NCBI RefSeq assembly: GCF_008629675.1
Contig: NZ_VWOX01000005.1
Coordinates: forward strand, 187,001 to 251,000
Source of the DNA: Roseiconus nitratireducens
GTDB taxonomy: Bacteria > Planctomycetota > Planctomycetia > Pirellulales > Pirellulaceae
DNA length: 64,000 nt
Direction of reading: 5' to 3'
Shown in pieces: positions 24,966 to 33,475 of this stretch. The notes under the pieces are model-generated. The model made no database searches. It was given only the letters and a program-made list of their open reading frames with translations, and had not been told where the DNA came from. Each line of letters begins with the position of its first letter. Within the stretch, counting starts at the first letter, position 1. A program made the translations under genes and the position numbers.

Positions 24966-27446
24966 CTAAGAATCGAGCAAACGGTGCGCCGCGACCGCGA
25001 CTTGCCCCAGCGCCAACCCTCCATCGTTCGCTGGGACACGATGGTGTTGGTAGACACGCAAGTTCTTTGAAATCAGCTTCTCTTCCACCAGCTGGCTCAA
25101 CAACGCGTTCATGAATACGCCACCGCTCAAGACCACTCGGTCCAATTCGACACAGCGTGCTATTTCCGCACACTTGTCGCTGATCATGATTGCCAACGTG
25201 TTGTGGAACTGTCGGGCAACGGTCACCGCGGGGGTTCCGCGACGAATATCGGCAACGACCGCTCGAATCAACGGCCGGGTGTCGATGACCTCCGGGCAGC
25301 TCCCCGGCGACCATCGTTCCGCTGATTCCGACACCGGCGGTTCGCGCCCGGACATCGCATGCTTGCTGCCCAAACTCGCATTCGAAATGGTTCCGGACGA
25401 GTAACTGCGATCGGAACTGCATTGCCAGGCCAGAGCTTCCAATTGCATTGCCGCCTGGCCTTCAAAACTGATCGTTTGTCGGATCCCCAGCAACGCGGCA
25501 ACCGCGTCGAACAAGCGTCCCGCGCTGGAGGTCCAGGGTGAATTCAGACCGCGCTGGATCATCTGCCGGGTCAAGCGAAGTGACTCATCCCCGGGCGTGG
25601 GATGGAATCTCGCCAGATGCTCCGTCACCCACCACTCACTTTGACACCCGGCGTCATGCAGATAGCTGAGTGCCATCCGCCAAGGCTCTCGCGCGGCGCG
25701 ATCTCCTCCCGGCAGTCGCACCGGACGCAGGAACGCGACCCGATCGGCCGTCGCATACCCACCGACCAGGAACTCACCGCCCCACACCGAGCCGTCCATC
25801 CCGTACCCGCTGCCATCGAACACAACGCCAATCGCGTTTCCCACCAGTCCGTGCTCGGCAAGACAGCTCGCCAAATGTGCGTGGTGGTGCTGGACGGGGA
25901 GTAACCGCATGGCTTCATCGCGATGACGTTGTTCGGCGTAGATCGTCGATTGATAATCCGGATGCAAATCGTGGGCAATCAGGTTCGGTTTGATGTCGAA
26001 CAGCTGTTCGTACAAGCGCACGTCTGAAACAAATGCCCGATAGGCTTCCAAATGATCCAGGTCTCCGATGTGGTGACTGAGAAACGCCTTGTCCCCACGG
26101 GCGAGTGCGAACACGTTTTTCAATTGCCCCCCCACTGCGAGCATGGGCACCGGACAATCAAACGGCAGCGTGATCGGCAGGGGCGCGTATCCGCGAGAAC
26201 GTCGCACCGGTCTCTCACTGTCGCCGACGACGCGTGTGACGGAATCGTCACAGCGAACACGGATGGGTCGATTGTGAACTAAGAACAGATCGGCGATCCC
26301 GCGCAATCGGTCAATGGCGTCGGCATCTTCAAAGGCGATTGGTTCGTCGCTGCGATTGCCACTGGTCATCACCAAGGGTTCGTCGCCCCAAGCCTGAAAC
26401 AGCAATTCGTGCAGTGGCGTGTAGGGCAACATGACACCCAGATTGGGATTGTCGGGTGCAACAAGATCGCTGATCGGTCGCGGTGCCCGAACGCCTAATC
26501 CCTCGGAGCGTGCCGTCAACAACACGATCGGACGTTGGCGACAAACCAAGCGCTCCCGCTCCGCGGAACTCAGATGACAATACGCTGCGGCGACGGCGGC
26601 GTCCCGAACCATCACGGCGAAGGGCTTTTCATCCCGTTGTTTGCGTTGACGCAACCTGTCAATTGCCATGGCGTTCGTGGCCGCGGCGACCAGATGGTAC
26701 CCCCCCAAACCCTTCAGGGCGCCGATTCCACCACACCGCAATTTGTCGACGAACGCATCGATCGGATCGGAGCTGTCCAAAGCAACTCCCTGATCATCCA
26801 GCAACGTCAATTGGGGTCCGCACTCTGGGCAGGCGACCGGCTGGGCATGAAACCGCCGATTCGCCGGGTCGCTGTATTCGGCGCGACAACAATCGCACAT
26901 CTCAAAACCCGCCATCGTTGTGTTGCCGCGATCGTACGGGGCCCGCCGGATGATTGTCAGTCGCGGGCCGCAATCGGTGCAATTCAAGAACGCGTAGCGA
27001 TAGCGGCGGTCCGAGGGGTCAAAGAGCTCTCGGCGGCATGCCGGGCAGGTCGCCAGATCCGGTGAAACGAATATCTGCCCTGCTGTCCCTTCTTCGTCGC
27101 TGGGAAGGATGGCAAATCCGGTCTCCGGGCGAACGGGAATCTCCGTCCAATCCAGCCGGTCGATGCTGGACAGCCCGGGGGCTTGTGACCGCAAACCGTC
27201 CAGGAAACCGGTCAACATCGTCGGTTCGCCCTGGACCTGGATCCGAACCTCGCCGGAATGATTCTTGACGGATCCGGAAAGTCCGAAACGCAAAGCGAGC
27301 GTGTGAATGAACGGACGAAACCCGACCCCTTGGACCACGCCCGTGACCGTGATCGCAAGTCGCTGTCGAGCCCCCGAAGGACCGCTTTCGGCACGAACGT
27401 TGGGCGTTTGTGTCTGCCGGCTTGGCTCGGGCGCGTCACGTGTCAT
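24966..27446 (-). CDS. hypF: carbamoyltransferase HypF, hydrogenase maturation
   Basis: This 826-residue protein starts at ATG 27446 (a longer frame reaches 27488). Domains in order: acylphosphatase-like (VTGVVQGVGFRPF near residue 35); two zinc-finger pairs (CPACRRELF, CTDCGPR, CDCC, CPECGP, about 125-215); a YrdC-like domain (GIGALKGLGGYHLVAAATN; KPFAVMVRD; RPIVLL; PYTPLHELLF; MTSGNRSDEPI); and a C-terminal Kae1-like domain with VQHHHAHLASCLAEHG and VFDGSGYGMDGSVWGGEFL. It makes carbamoyl-AMP from carbamoyl phosphate and ATP and loads the HypE C-terminal Cys. It appears complete and is the first gene of the hyp operon. It is distantly related to the nearby NodU-type carbamoyltransferase. 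Confidence 0.96.
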   Translation of the reverse strand: MTRDAPEPSRQTQTPNVRAESGPSGARQRLAITVTGVVQGVGFRPFIHTLALRFGLSGSVKNHSGEVRIQVQGEPTMLTGFLDGLRSQAPGLSSIDRLDWTEIPVRPETGFAILPSDEEGTAGQIFVSPDLATCPACRRELFDPSDRRYRYAFLNCTDCGPRLTIIRRAPYDRGNTTMAGFEMCDCCRAEYSDPANRRFHAQPVACPECGPQLTLLDDQGVALDSSDPIDAFVDKLRCGGIGALKGLGGYHLVAAATNAMAIDRLRQRKQRDEKPFAVMVRDAAVAAAYCHLSSAERERLVCRQRPIVLLTARSEGLGVRAPRPISDLVAPDNPNLGVMLPYTPLHELLFQAWGDEPLVMTSGNRSDEPIAFEDADAIDRLRGIADLFLVHNRPIRVRCDDSVTRVVGDSERPVRRSRGYAPLPITLPFDCPVPMLAVGGQLKNVFALARGDKAFLSHHIGDLDHLEAYRAFVSDVRLYEQLFDIKPNLIAHDLHPDYQSTIYAEQRHRDEAMRLLPVQHHHAHLASCLAEHGLVGNAIGVVFDGSGYGMDGSVWGGEFLVGGYATADRVAFLRPVRLPGGDRAAREPWRMALSYLHDAGCQSEWWVTEHLARFHPTPGDESLRLTRQMIQRGLNSPWTSSAGRLFDAVAALLGIRQTISFEGQAAMQLEALAWQCSSDRSYSSGTISNASLGSKHAMSGREPPVSESAERWSPGSCPEVIDTRPLIRAVVADIRRGTPAVTVARQFHNTLAIMISDKCAEIARCVELDRVVLSGGVFMNALLSQLVEEKLISKNLRVYQHHRVPANDGGLALGQVAVAAHRLLDS

Positions 27447-27707
27447 CAATGGTCTCACCTGGGCACAGCGGCCATGTTGCCACCCCAATCCAGCAGCTCA
27501 CGGTCCCCGCGGACAACCGCCAACTGGACGCTGCCACTTCAGGGTAGCCGCACCCGCCACCGCGTGAAAGACGCGTGCCGACCACCGCGTGTCGACCAGC
27601 GTCTGGGCCCGGCCGCTATAACGAGTCGAGAGTCAACAGGTTCTCCGCTTCCATGAAAGGTTGTCCGAGGTATCGTTTCGAACAAGCTTCGAGATCGCCG
27701 GGATCAT

Positions 27708-28706
27708 TCAATAGTCAAACCAGACGCCCAACCCCAGAGAGGCCTCCCGACGGGTGAAGAAGGCGTATTGGCTGGTCGGTCCGTCGCCGTATTGAGCACC
27801 GAACCGCAACCGACGCCCGGACAGTGAACTCTGAAAACACCAGCCCAGTTGCACGGTCGTTGAGACATCGTAGTCGACGGCTTCGCGAAAATTCAGATTG
27901 ATTGCTGCAAACGGCATCGCGCGACAAGTGGAACCGGGATCGGGCGTGAACTCGGCCCCGGTCTGATATTGATAGCGCTGCGCCCCACCGGAGACAGAAA
28001 AGGCGTTCGCAAACTCGCCATACAAACGCACCGATTCGATCGGCCGGTAGCTGCCGCCGATGATCCAAGACTCCGTCACGTAGTTGATTCGTTCGAACGA
28101 GTGATTCCGAACCAGGTATTCGTCGCCGACGTGGGAGCTGACATGGAAATAGCCAAATTTCATCGCCCAGGCCCCTTCGGCAGCCGTGATCTCCGTTCCG
28201 AAGCGATAATCCATTGACTCCACGTCTTCAGCATGCAGCAGATCCAAGCGAGTGATCACGGCGCCTTCCAGATCCCACTGCAAACCGCGAGGCCGATTCG
28301 CGCCGCGGGTCCCATATCGCAACAGTCCGACGCGGCCCCCCAAGGTCGCGTCCCAATAAGATCCCCCGTCGTTTGTGTGAAACAGCAAGGACGAGATGCG
28401 AGGTTCATGGGGTGCGGCTAGGTAGGAATGCCAGAGCAATCCGTCCGGCAACAGTTGCCAGTCGTAGGGAAGCTCCGCGGCGGGAGCTGACCGAAGTGCT
28501 TGACAAATCGAATCGCAATCCGCATCGACCTGATCGATCAGCATTCGACTCTCGGCGAACAGCGTTGGCAATTCGCTGGCCGTCAGCGACAGTGAAGCCC
28601 GAACAGTGATCCAGCCAATCAGCACCAGTCGAACCGTCGCCACGCCCCACCTGCTATCGAACGCCCCCGTTGGGCCAGCCCACTCGGGCTGATCTGAACC
28701 GGCCAT
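27708..28706 (-). CDS. DUF1207-family secreted/outer-membrane protein
   Basis: The 332-residue protein starts at ATG 28706, immediately after the stop of the ArnT-like gene. A membrane-like segment near residues 25-45 (VRLVLIGWITVRASLSLTA) may be a signal peptide. The DUF1207 features are LPYDWQLLPDGLLWHSYLAA, RISSLLFHTNDGGSYWDATL, GGRVGLLRYGT and RGLQWDLEGAVITRLDLL. The rest alternates like beta-strands (YRPIESVRLYGEFANAFS; FRFGAQYGDGPTSQYAF approximately) and ends LGLGVWFDY with a terminal aromatic, as outer-membrane barrels do. It closes the envelope-modification operon, so a role in the outer layer is likely; its molecular function is unknown. Confidence 0.85.
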   Translation of the reverse strand: MAGSDQPEWAGPTGAFDSRWGVATVRLVLIGWITVRASLSLTASELPTLFAESRMLIDQVDADCDSICQALRSAPAAELPYDWQLLPDGLLWHSYLAAPHEPRISSLLFHTNDGGSYWDATLGGRVGLLRYGTRGANRPRGLQWDLEGAVITRLDLLHAEDVESMDYRFGTEITAAEGAWAMKFGYFHVSSHVGDEYLVRNHSFERINYVTESWIIGGSYRPIESVRLYGEFANAFSVSGGAQRYQYQTGAEFTPDPGSTCRAMPFAAINLNFREAVDYDVSTTVQLGWCFQSSLSGRRLRFGAQYGDGPTSQYAFFTRREASLGLGVWFDY

Positions 28707-30458
28707 TCAGCGTTTGACCCCGGCCTGAACATCGACGACCGACGCGACCGGTCGGCTCACGCATTGACCAAAATAAACATGCTTGTGGCCGGTGCTGGCA
28801 ACCAGCCGATGCGTGCCACACACCGCAGCCTGCGTTCGATTGATCCAGAAATCGTCCGTTACCAGGACCACGTCACCTTGCTGTCTCAAGAACCCGACGA
28901 ACTCGGATTTCATTTCAACGGGAAAGTAGACGGTTGCTGATTCCGACAAATGAAACCGAGCCCCATACGGCTTTTCGCCGAAGAAAACGATCGTCGCATC
29001 AGGATGCGAGGACGCCATCTTTCGCGTCTCGACCAACGCAGACCGATCGCGGGCGATCGTGGGCACAAGCTGAGCGACCGTCAACCAGAGCACCACTGTC
29101 GCCACGCAGGTCGTTCCCCACCAGGCCGACCGACCGAACGCGACGGGACGGTTTCGAAGAACGATCGCCACGACGAACGCCGCCACGCACAGCACGGCCG
29201 CCACTTGACAACGCGTCGCGATTGTCTGCCCGATCCAAGTGTCGACGGCGATCACGGCAAAACACGCCAGCGCGAGTATCATCGTCGCTCGCTGTGGAAA
29301 TGGACGCAGGAACTTGGCAAGGCGACAGGGCGTCTGGTGTTCCAGGACGGTCTGATCAAGCATCACGCCCAGCATCCCCGCCAGCAGCGGAAGCGACGGC
29401 AAGATGTACGGCGGCAATTTGCAACTGGATACCGAAAAGAAAAACAGAATCCAAGCGGAGCCGCACGCCAAGAACCCCAAATCTTTCGATCGCAACAGGC
29501 GACTTCGCTCACGGCGACGGAACAAGAAAACAATGGCTGAAGGTAGCAACAGCGACGAGGGAAACATCGCGGCAAACACCACCGGGATGTAAAACCAGAA
29601 CGGTTCTCGGTGGTTGGATCCTTCGGTGAACCGTTTGAAATTGTGCTCCCAGAAAAAGTAGTCGACGAACTCCGGATTGAACGTCGCCACGGCGAAGTAC
29701 CACGGAACACAAATGACCAAAACCGGGATCGAAAACATCACCCAATGTGACCAGCGGGGGCGCGTCTGATTGTCGCAAAGCCATCCGTTAGCGATCAGAA
29801 TCGGAACGCACAACACCAGGGCGACGGGTCCTTTGGCCAGGATTCCCAGCGCGCACAACGTCGCTGACGTCATCCACCACCTCCAACACGTCCTGTCTTC
29901 GCGAAGGGCAATGTACCCGGCCAACAGGCAGGCGGTTGTGAACAGGGTCAATAGCGAATCCAGAATCAAGAATCGCCCGGCCACCACGAATCCGCCACAG
30001 AGTGTCAGCGAAACCGCACCCAGCCAGGCCGCTCGATCGCCCAGAACCCGCCGCCCCCAAGCAAACCACAGCACGACCGTTGCCATGGCTGAAAGAATTG
30101 ATGGCAACCGCGCCGCGGCGACGTTCGGGCCGAAAATGGAGAAGGAGGTCGCGGTCAACCAGTACATTAAGGGCGGCTTGTCCAGGTACGCTTGCCCTCC
30201 CAGGGTCGGAGTGACCCAGTCACGCGACTGCACCATTTCCAGTGCAATCTGCGCGTATCGCGTTTCGTCGGGTTCGATCAACGGATACGACAGATTTGGA
30301 AACAGCACGACCGACGCGAGTCCCAGCAGCACAATCCATGCGGCTCCCAAGCGACCCCGCCTCCAACACCCGCCCTCTGAAACGCTTCGTTGCGACTGCG
30401 CCGGAAAGAGCTCGGTATTCCAAACCGTTCTCATTCTGTTCTTGTACGGATTCAGCAT
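28707..30458 (-). CDS. ArnT-like GT39 glycosyltransferase
   Basis: This 583-residue integral membrane enzyme starts at ATG 30458, six bases after the LptF/G stop. The catalytic loop EPDETRYAQIALEMVQSRDW, then LDKPPLMYWLTA, is the family hallmark of ArnT and other GT-C enzymes, with the Asp-Glu pair expected to act as base or metal contact. About 11 membrane segments follow, then a periplasmic C-terminal domain of about 110 residues (VVLVTDDFWINR). ArnT moves aminoarabinose from undecaprenyl phosphate to lipid A. Here an ArnC-like GT2 gene sits upstream, so transfer of a polyprenyl-linked sugar to an outer-envelope lipid or protein is inferred; the sugar is unknown. Confidence 0.9.
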   Translation of the reverse strand: MLNPYKNRMRTVWNTELFPAQSQRSVSEGGCWRRGRLGAAWIVLLGLASVVLFPNLSYPLIEPDETRYAQIALEMVQSRDWVTPTLGGQAYLDKPPLMYWLTATSFSIFGPNVAAARLPSILSAMATVVLWFAWGRRVLGDRAAWLGAVSLTLCGGFVVAGRFLILDSLLTLFTTACLLAGYIALREDRTCWRWWMTSATLCALGILAKGPVALVLCVPILIANGWLCDNQTRPRWSHWVMFSIPVLVICVPWYFAVATFNPEFVDYFFWEHNFKRFTEGSNHREPFWFYIPVVFAAMFPSSLLLPSAIVFLFRRRERSRLLRSKDLGFLACGSAWILFFFSVSSCKLPPYILPSLPLLAGMLGVMLDQTVLEHQTPCRLAKFLRPFPQRATMILALACFAVIAVDTWIGQTIATRCQVAAVLCVAAFVVAIVLRNRPVAFGRSAWWGTTCVATVVLWLTVAQLVPTIARDRSALVETRKMASSHPDATIVFFGEKPYGARFHLSESATVYFPVEMKSEFVGFLRQQGDVVLVTDDFWINRTQAAVCGTHRLVASTGHKHVYFGQCVSRPVASVVDVQAGVKR

Positions 30459-30464
30459 GCTTCC

Positions 30465-31655
30465 TTATGCCGGTTGATAAACAAGTTTCCGCATCATGAT
30501 CACGCTGATGCCGATGCAAAGAAGATTGGCGATCCAAACGTCGTGAGCTGCCAACCGGCCGTCCTTTGCCATGTCCAACGTCAATGCAAACACCGGGTAG
30601 TAGACGAGAACGGTGGGCAAGAAGACGGTTCCGAACGTCGCCATCATGTCGGATGCCTTCATCCGAATGGCCAATGGAATTCCGATCATTGCGATCGCCA
30701 GGCAGGTGAATCCGCTGGCCCACCGCCGGTGCATTTCGGTATCCAATCGATGCAACCGTTTGCGGCTGGATGACAACGCACGCTGTCGATTCTGCGCGTC
30801 GGCGTTGCTGATTGCTTCCGGTCGAGACCTCAAGAGATCGAATGCGACATGCACCGTCGCTTCGCATTCCCGTCGGCGAATATCTTGTTGTTGCCGGATC
30901 GAAGCTTTCGGCAAATCGTGCATCGGCATGTGAGACGGGTGGGCCGTCAACAGATCGTCATCCGGTGTGGTGCCGACCGGGATCACCTGCTTCAACGTGT
31001 TGGGAAAATGGAATGCGGCCTTGTCACCAAGTTTTGCCATCCCGTTGGTGATACTCAGCTCGATGCCCTCGGATTCGGGGTCGTATCGCAGTTCCGCCGT
31101 TCGCGCATTGATCGTGATCATCTCACCATCGGGCCGCTGAATGTTGATGACGGGTTCGACCAGCTTCCTGCCTTGAACGTCACGAACGACCATGGAAATC
31201 TTGTCGTGTTTGAAGCTGTGTTCTCGCTCCAACACGTCGTAGGCGATCCGCTCGACCGACGAAATCACGACATCTTGAATGCCATTGAATCCCCAGGTGA
31301 ACGCGACGTTGATCAGCCCCACGGTTGCCAGACTCAAGCAACTTGTGATCACGATCGCCGGCCAGACCGCCGGCATCAGTGAGATTCCGACCGATTGCAT
31401 CGCCGTGAATTCATTGTCCGCAGACATGCGTCCGTAGACGCAACAGACACTGAACAGGGCCGTCCCCGGAACAGCGACCGACAATGCATTGGGAAGCGCG
31501 AAGGGCAACATCCGGACAACGCCGACCAGGCCCAACCCCTGATTCAATGATTCCCGAAAAACGCCAATGAACATCACCATCGTCGTGATGGCGAACAGCG
31601 ACACGACGAAGATGACCGAAATGTCGCGAGCGATTCGCAGTTGAATTCTCGTCAT
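30465..31655 (-). CDS. LptF/LptG (YjgP/YjgQ) family permease
   Basis: The 396-residue protein starts at ATG 31655, overlapping the small upstream gene by four bases. Membrane segments lie near residues 10-30, 45-70, 95-120 and, after a periplasmic domain at about 130-290, near 310-330, 335-355 and 370-390. The order of three helices, a jellyroll-like periplasmic domain and three helices, plus the motifs VYGRMSADNEFTAMQSVGIS and RWASGFTCLAIAMIGIPLAI, match LptF/LptG. Those permeases extract lipopolysaccharide from the inner membrane with the LptB ATPase. Only one copy is seen, where proteobacteria have a pair. Confidence 0.9.
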   Translation of the reverse strand: MTRIQLRIARDISVIFVVSLFAITTMVMFIGVFRESLNQGLGLVGVVRMLPFALPNALSVAVPGTALFSVCCVYGRMSADNEFTAMQSVGISLMPAVWPAIVITSCLSLATVGLINVAFTWGFNGIQDVVISSVERIAYDVLEREHSFKHDKISMVVRDVQGRKLVEPVINIQRPDGEMITINARTAELRYDPESEGIELSITNGMAKLGDKAAFHFPNTLKQVIPVGTTPDDDLLTAHPSHMPMHDLPKASIRQQQDIRRRECEATVHVAFDLLRSRPEAISNADAQNRQRALSSSRKRLHRLDTEMHRRWASGFTCLAIAMIGIPLAIRMKASDMMATFGTVFLPTVLVYYPVFALTLDMAKDGRLAAHDVWIANLLCIGISVIMMRKLVYQPA

Positions 31656-31819
31656 GATCCTTTTCGCCCCTCGTCTTTCACCGACTCAAGCTCCCTGGCC
31701 AGATCAAACACGTGGTCAATCTCCAGCAACCGCCAATATTCCGCGCGCCGTTGGCGGGCCTGCCGGTAGCGTCTGCACCAGATCAGGGCCATTCGGAATG
31801 GCCGCATGATCGGGTTCAT
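31652..31819 (-). CDS. 55-residue basic small protein between GT2 and LptF/G genes
   Basis: An ATG at 31819 is preceded by a strong ribosome-binding site (GGAGGTG, about six bases upstream). It overlaps the GT2 stop by four bases (ATGA), and its own TGA overlaps the LptF/G start by four bases. The product, 55 residues, begins MNPIMRPFRMALIWCRRYRQ and is Arg-rich in the first half, with a short hydrophobic helix-like patch; the second half is mixed-charge (RLLEIDHVFDLARELESV). Coupling on both sides and the good ribosome-binding site argue for a real gene. I recognise no family. It may be a small partner of the permease or of the glycosyltransferase. Confidence 0.75.
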   Translation of the reverse strand: MNPIMRPFRMALIWCRRYRQARQRRAEYWRLLEIDHVFDLARELESVKDEGRKGS

Positions 31820-33237
31820 CGATTCACCTCCGGACGCTCGGCGATTCGCGGAGTTTCCGGTGTGGCAAGCAAGTCGTAGATGATCAACGCCCCCCGCTCT
31901 GCGACCCGAGTCATCCGAAGTCCGCCGGGCAATTGATCGGATAGTCGCCGAGCCGTTTCCGGATCTTTGACGACCAGCAGACAGTGTCCCGCTCCGGGAG
32001 ACGTCGCTGACCAGTCGGGTTCACCGGCAGCCGTCGAATCGGCCATCGCGAGTGTTTGAACGTTTGACGGCGGGTCGGGCACTTCCCGGTCCGACACGTC
32101 AATCGACCGACTGGATGCCAGCTCGACCGTCTGGATGGATGACTCGCGCAAATGAGGTAGCGAACGTCGTGCGTCAAGCGTTTGCGTCACCATCGCCGCA
32201 AAAAGCAGCGAGACGCCGGTTGCCATTGCCCACGAGTACTGGGCGCCCTTGCGAATCCGCCACAGCAGCAGCGCGGCGAATTGCAGCACCATCCACGAGC
32301 TGCACCAGACGATCGTCCATGCCCACCCGCCACCGGATCTCAGATGGACGACGGCGGCGAACAGGAACCCCACAATACAGATGGTCCGAATCAACGCCTG
32401 AGCCGACCTGAATCGTGTGACCTGCCGGCCCGTGAGCTGCTCGCTTCCCAATCGATCTTTCTTCGGGTCGCACGGAAACTTCGACTCATTCCACCAGTAC
32501 CGCGTCAGCTCCGAAAGCACCTTCGGAATGTGCTTCACCGAAACCGTGCTCGCTCCCAGCGTTCGGGGCCGATGGGACACTCCCACTTCGACCAGCCGAC
32601 GGCCTTTCCGATGGGTCTGGACCAGGATCTCGGAGTTTACCAGGAATCCGTTGCCCGTGATTGGCAAGTCCCTGACAACGTCGCGATGGAACATTTTCAA
32701 CGCACAATCCACGTCTCGCACGCCGGTGCCGAGCAAGCACCGGACCAGCAAGTTGTAGACCTTGGAATAGAGGCAGCGGAGCGGCGTGTCCTTGCGGTCG
32801 ATTCGATACCCACAAACGACTTCATAGTCGCGAGAGAGCAGGACAAATCGGTCCAGTTCGTTCAAATCGAATTGGCAATCCGCATCGGTAAAAACTACCC
32901 GTTCCATTTCTGCCGCGGCAAAGCCGGTCCGCAGCGCCGCACCGTAACCCCGGTTCGGAGAATGTTGGATCAACTTGATGGCGGAGTTCGTCGCCGCTGC
33001 TTCGCGGACCTTTGCGGCGGTTTCGTCGGTGCTGCCGTCATCGACCACGATGATTTCGTAGCTTCCCGTGACTTGGCGTAGCGCGGCATCGGCCTCCGCG
33101 ATCGCCGTCTGAATGACCTCGGCTTCGTTCCAGGCCGGCAAGACCAGGGAGATCGATGGAGCGTCAGACGGCCGACGGCCGTCGGGAAAATTTTCTCCGG
33201 CAGGCGGATCTCCGATCCTTGAATCGTCTGAGTGCAT
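31816..33237 (-). CDS. GT2 polyprenyl-phosphate glycosyltransferase with membrane and C-terminal domains
   Basis: This 473-residue protein starts at ATG 33237. The GT2 domain (about residues 28-255) shows SLVLPAWNEAEVIQTAI, IIVVDDGSTDETA, PNRGYGAALRTGF and FTDADCQFDLNEL, then GYRIDRKDTPLRCLYSKVYN. This is the DPM1/ArnC pattern for enzymes using polyprenyl phosphate as acceptor. Three membrane helices follow (about 275-350). The last 110 residues hold a soluble part (CLLVVKDPETARRLSDQLPG) uncommon in this family. It is first in the envelope operon, which suggests it makes the donor for the ArnT-like enzyme. The sugar is not deducible. Confidence 0.9.
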   Translation of the reverse strand: MHSDDSRIGDPPAGENFPDGRRPSDAPSISLVLPAWNEAEVIQTAIAEADAALRQVTGSYEIIVVDDGSTDETAAKVREAAATNSAIKLIQHSPNRGYGAALRTGFAAAEMERVVFTDADCQFDLNELDRFVLLSRDYEVVCGYRIDRKDTPLRCLYSKVYNLLVRCLLGTGVRDVDCALKMFHRDVVRDLPITGNGFLVNSEILVQTHRKGRRLVEVGVSHRPRTLGASTVSVKHIPKVLSELTRYWWNESKFPCDPKKDRLGSEQLTGRQVTRFRSAQALIRTICIVGFLFAAVVHLRSGGGWAWTIVWCSSWMVLQFAALLLWRIRKGAQYSWAMATGVSLLFAAMVTQTLDARRSLPHLRESSIQTVELASSRSIDVSDREVPDPPSNVQTLAMADSTAAGEPDWSATSPGAGHCLLVVKDPETARRLSDQLPGGLRMTRVAERGALIIYDLLATPETPRIAERPEVNR

Positions 33238-33475
33238 CCTTGCACCCCTGTGGTTGAATTACGAATGAATTAGTAGACCAGCGAATCCTATGGATTGCCC
33301 GCGTCTCGACACAACCCGAACTTTTAGGTTTTTAGTAGAACAAGCCATGGACCGGGACTCGCGAATGGTCTGGGGACACGCCGATCGATCGACAGACGGA
33401 TCGATCGACAGACCGGCGGGCCCGGTCGGGCGGCGTCCATGGCTTGCTCCGACCGAGCAATCCCTCCGTCCGGCC

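Noticed and set aside
33379-33415. Twofold GATCGATCGACAGAC direct repeat upstream of the GT2 gene, considered as an operator or integration site
   Set aside because: Only two short copies, mostly self-complementary GATC runs; no mobile gene or paired site nearby.
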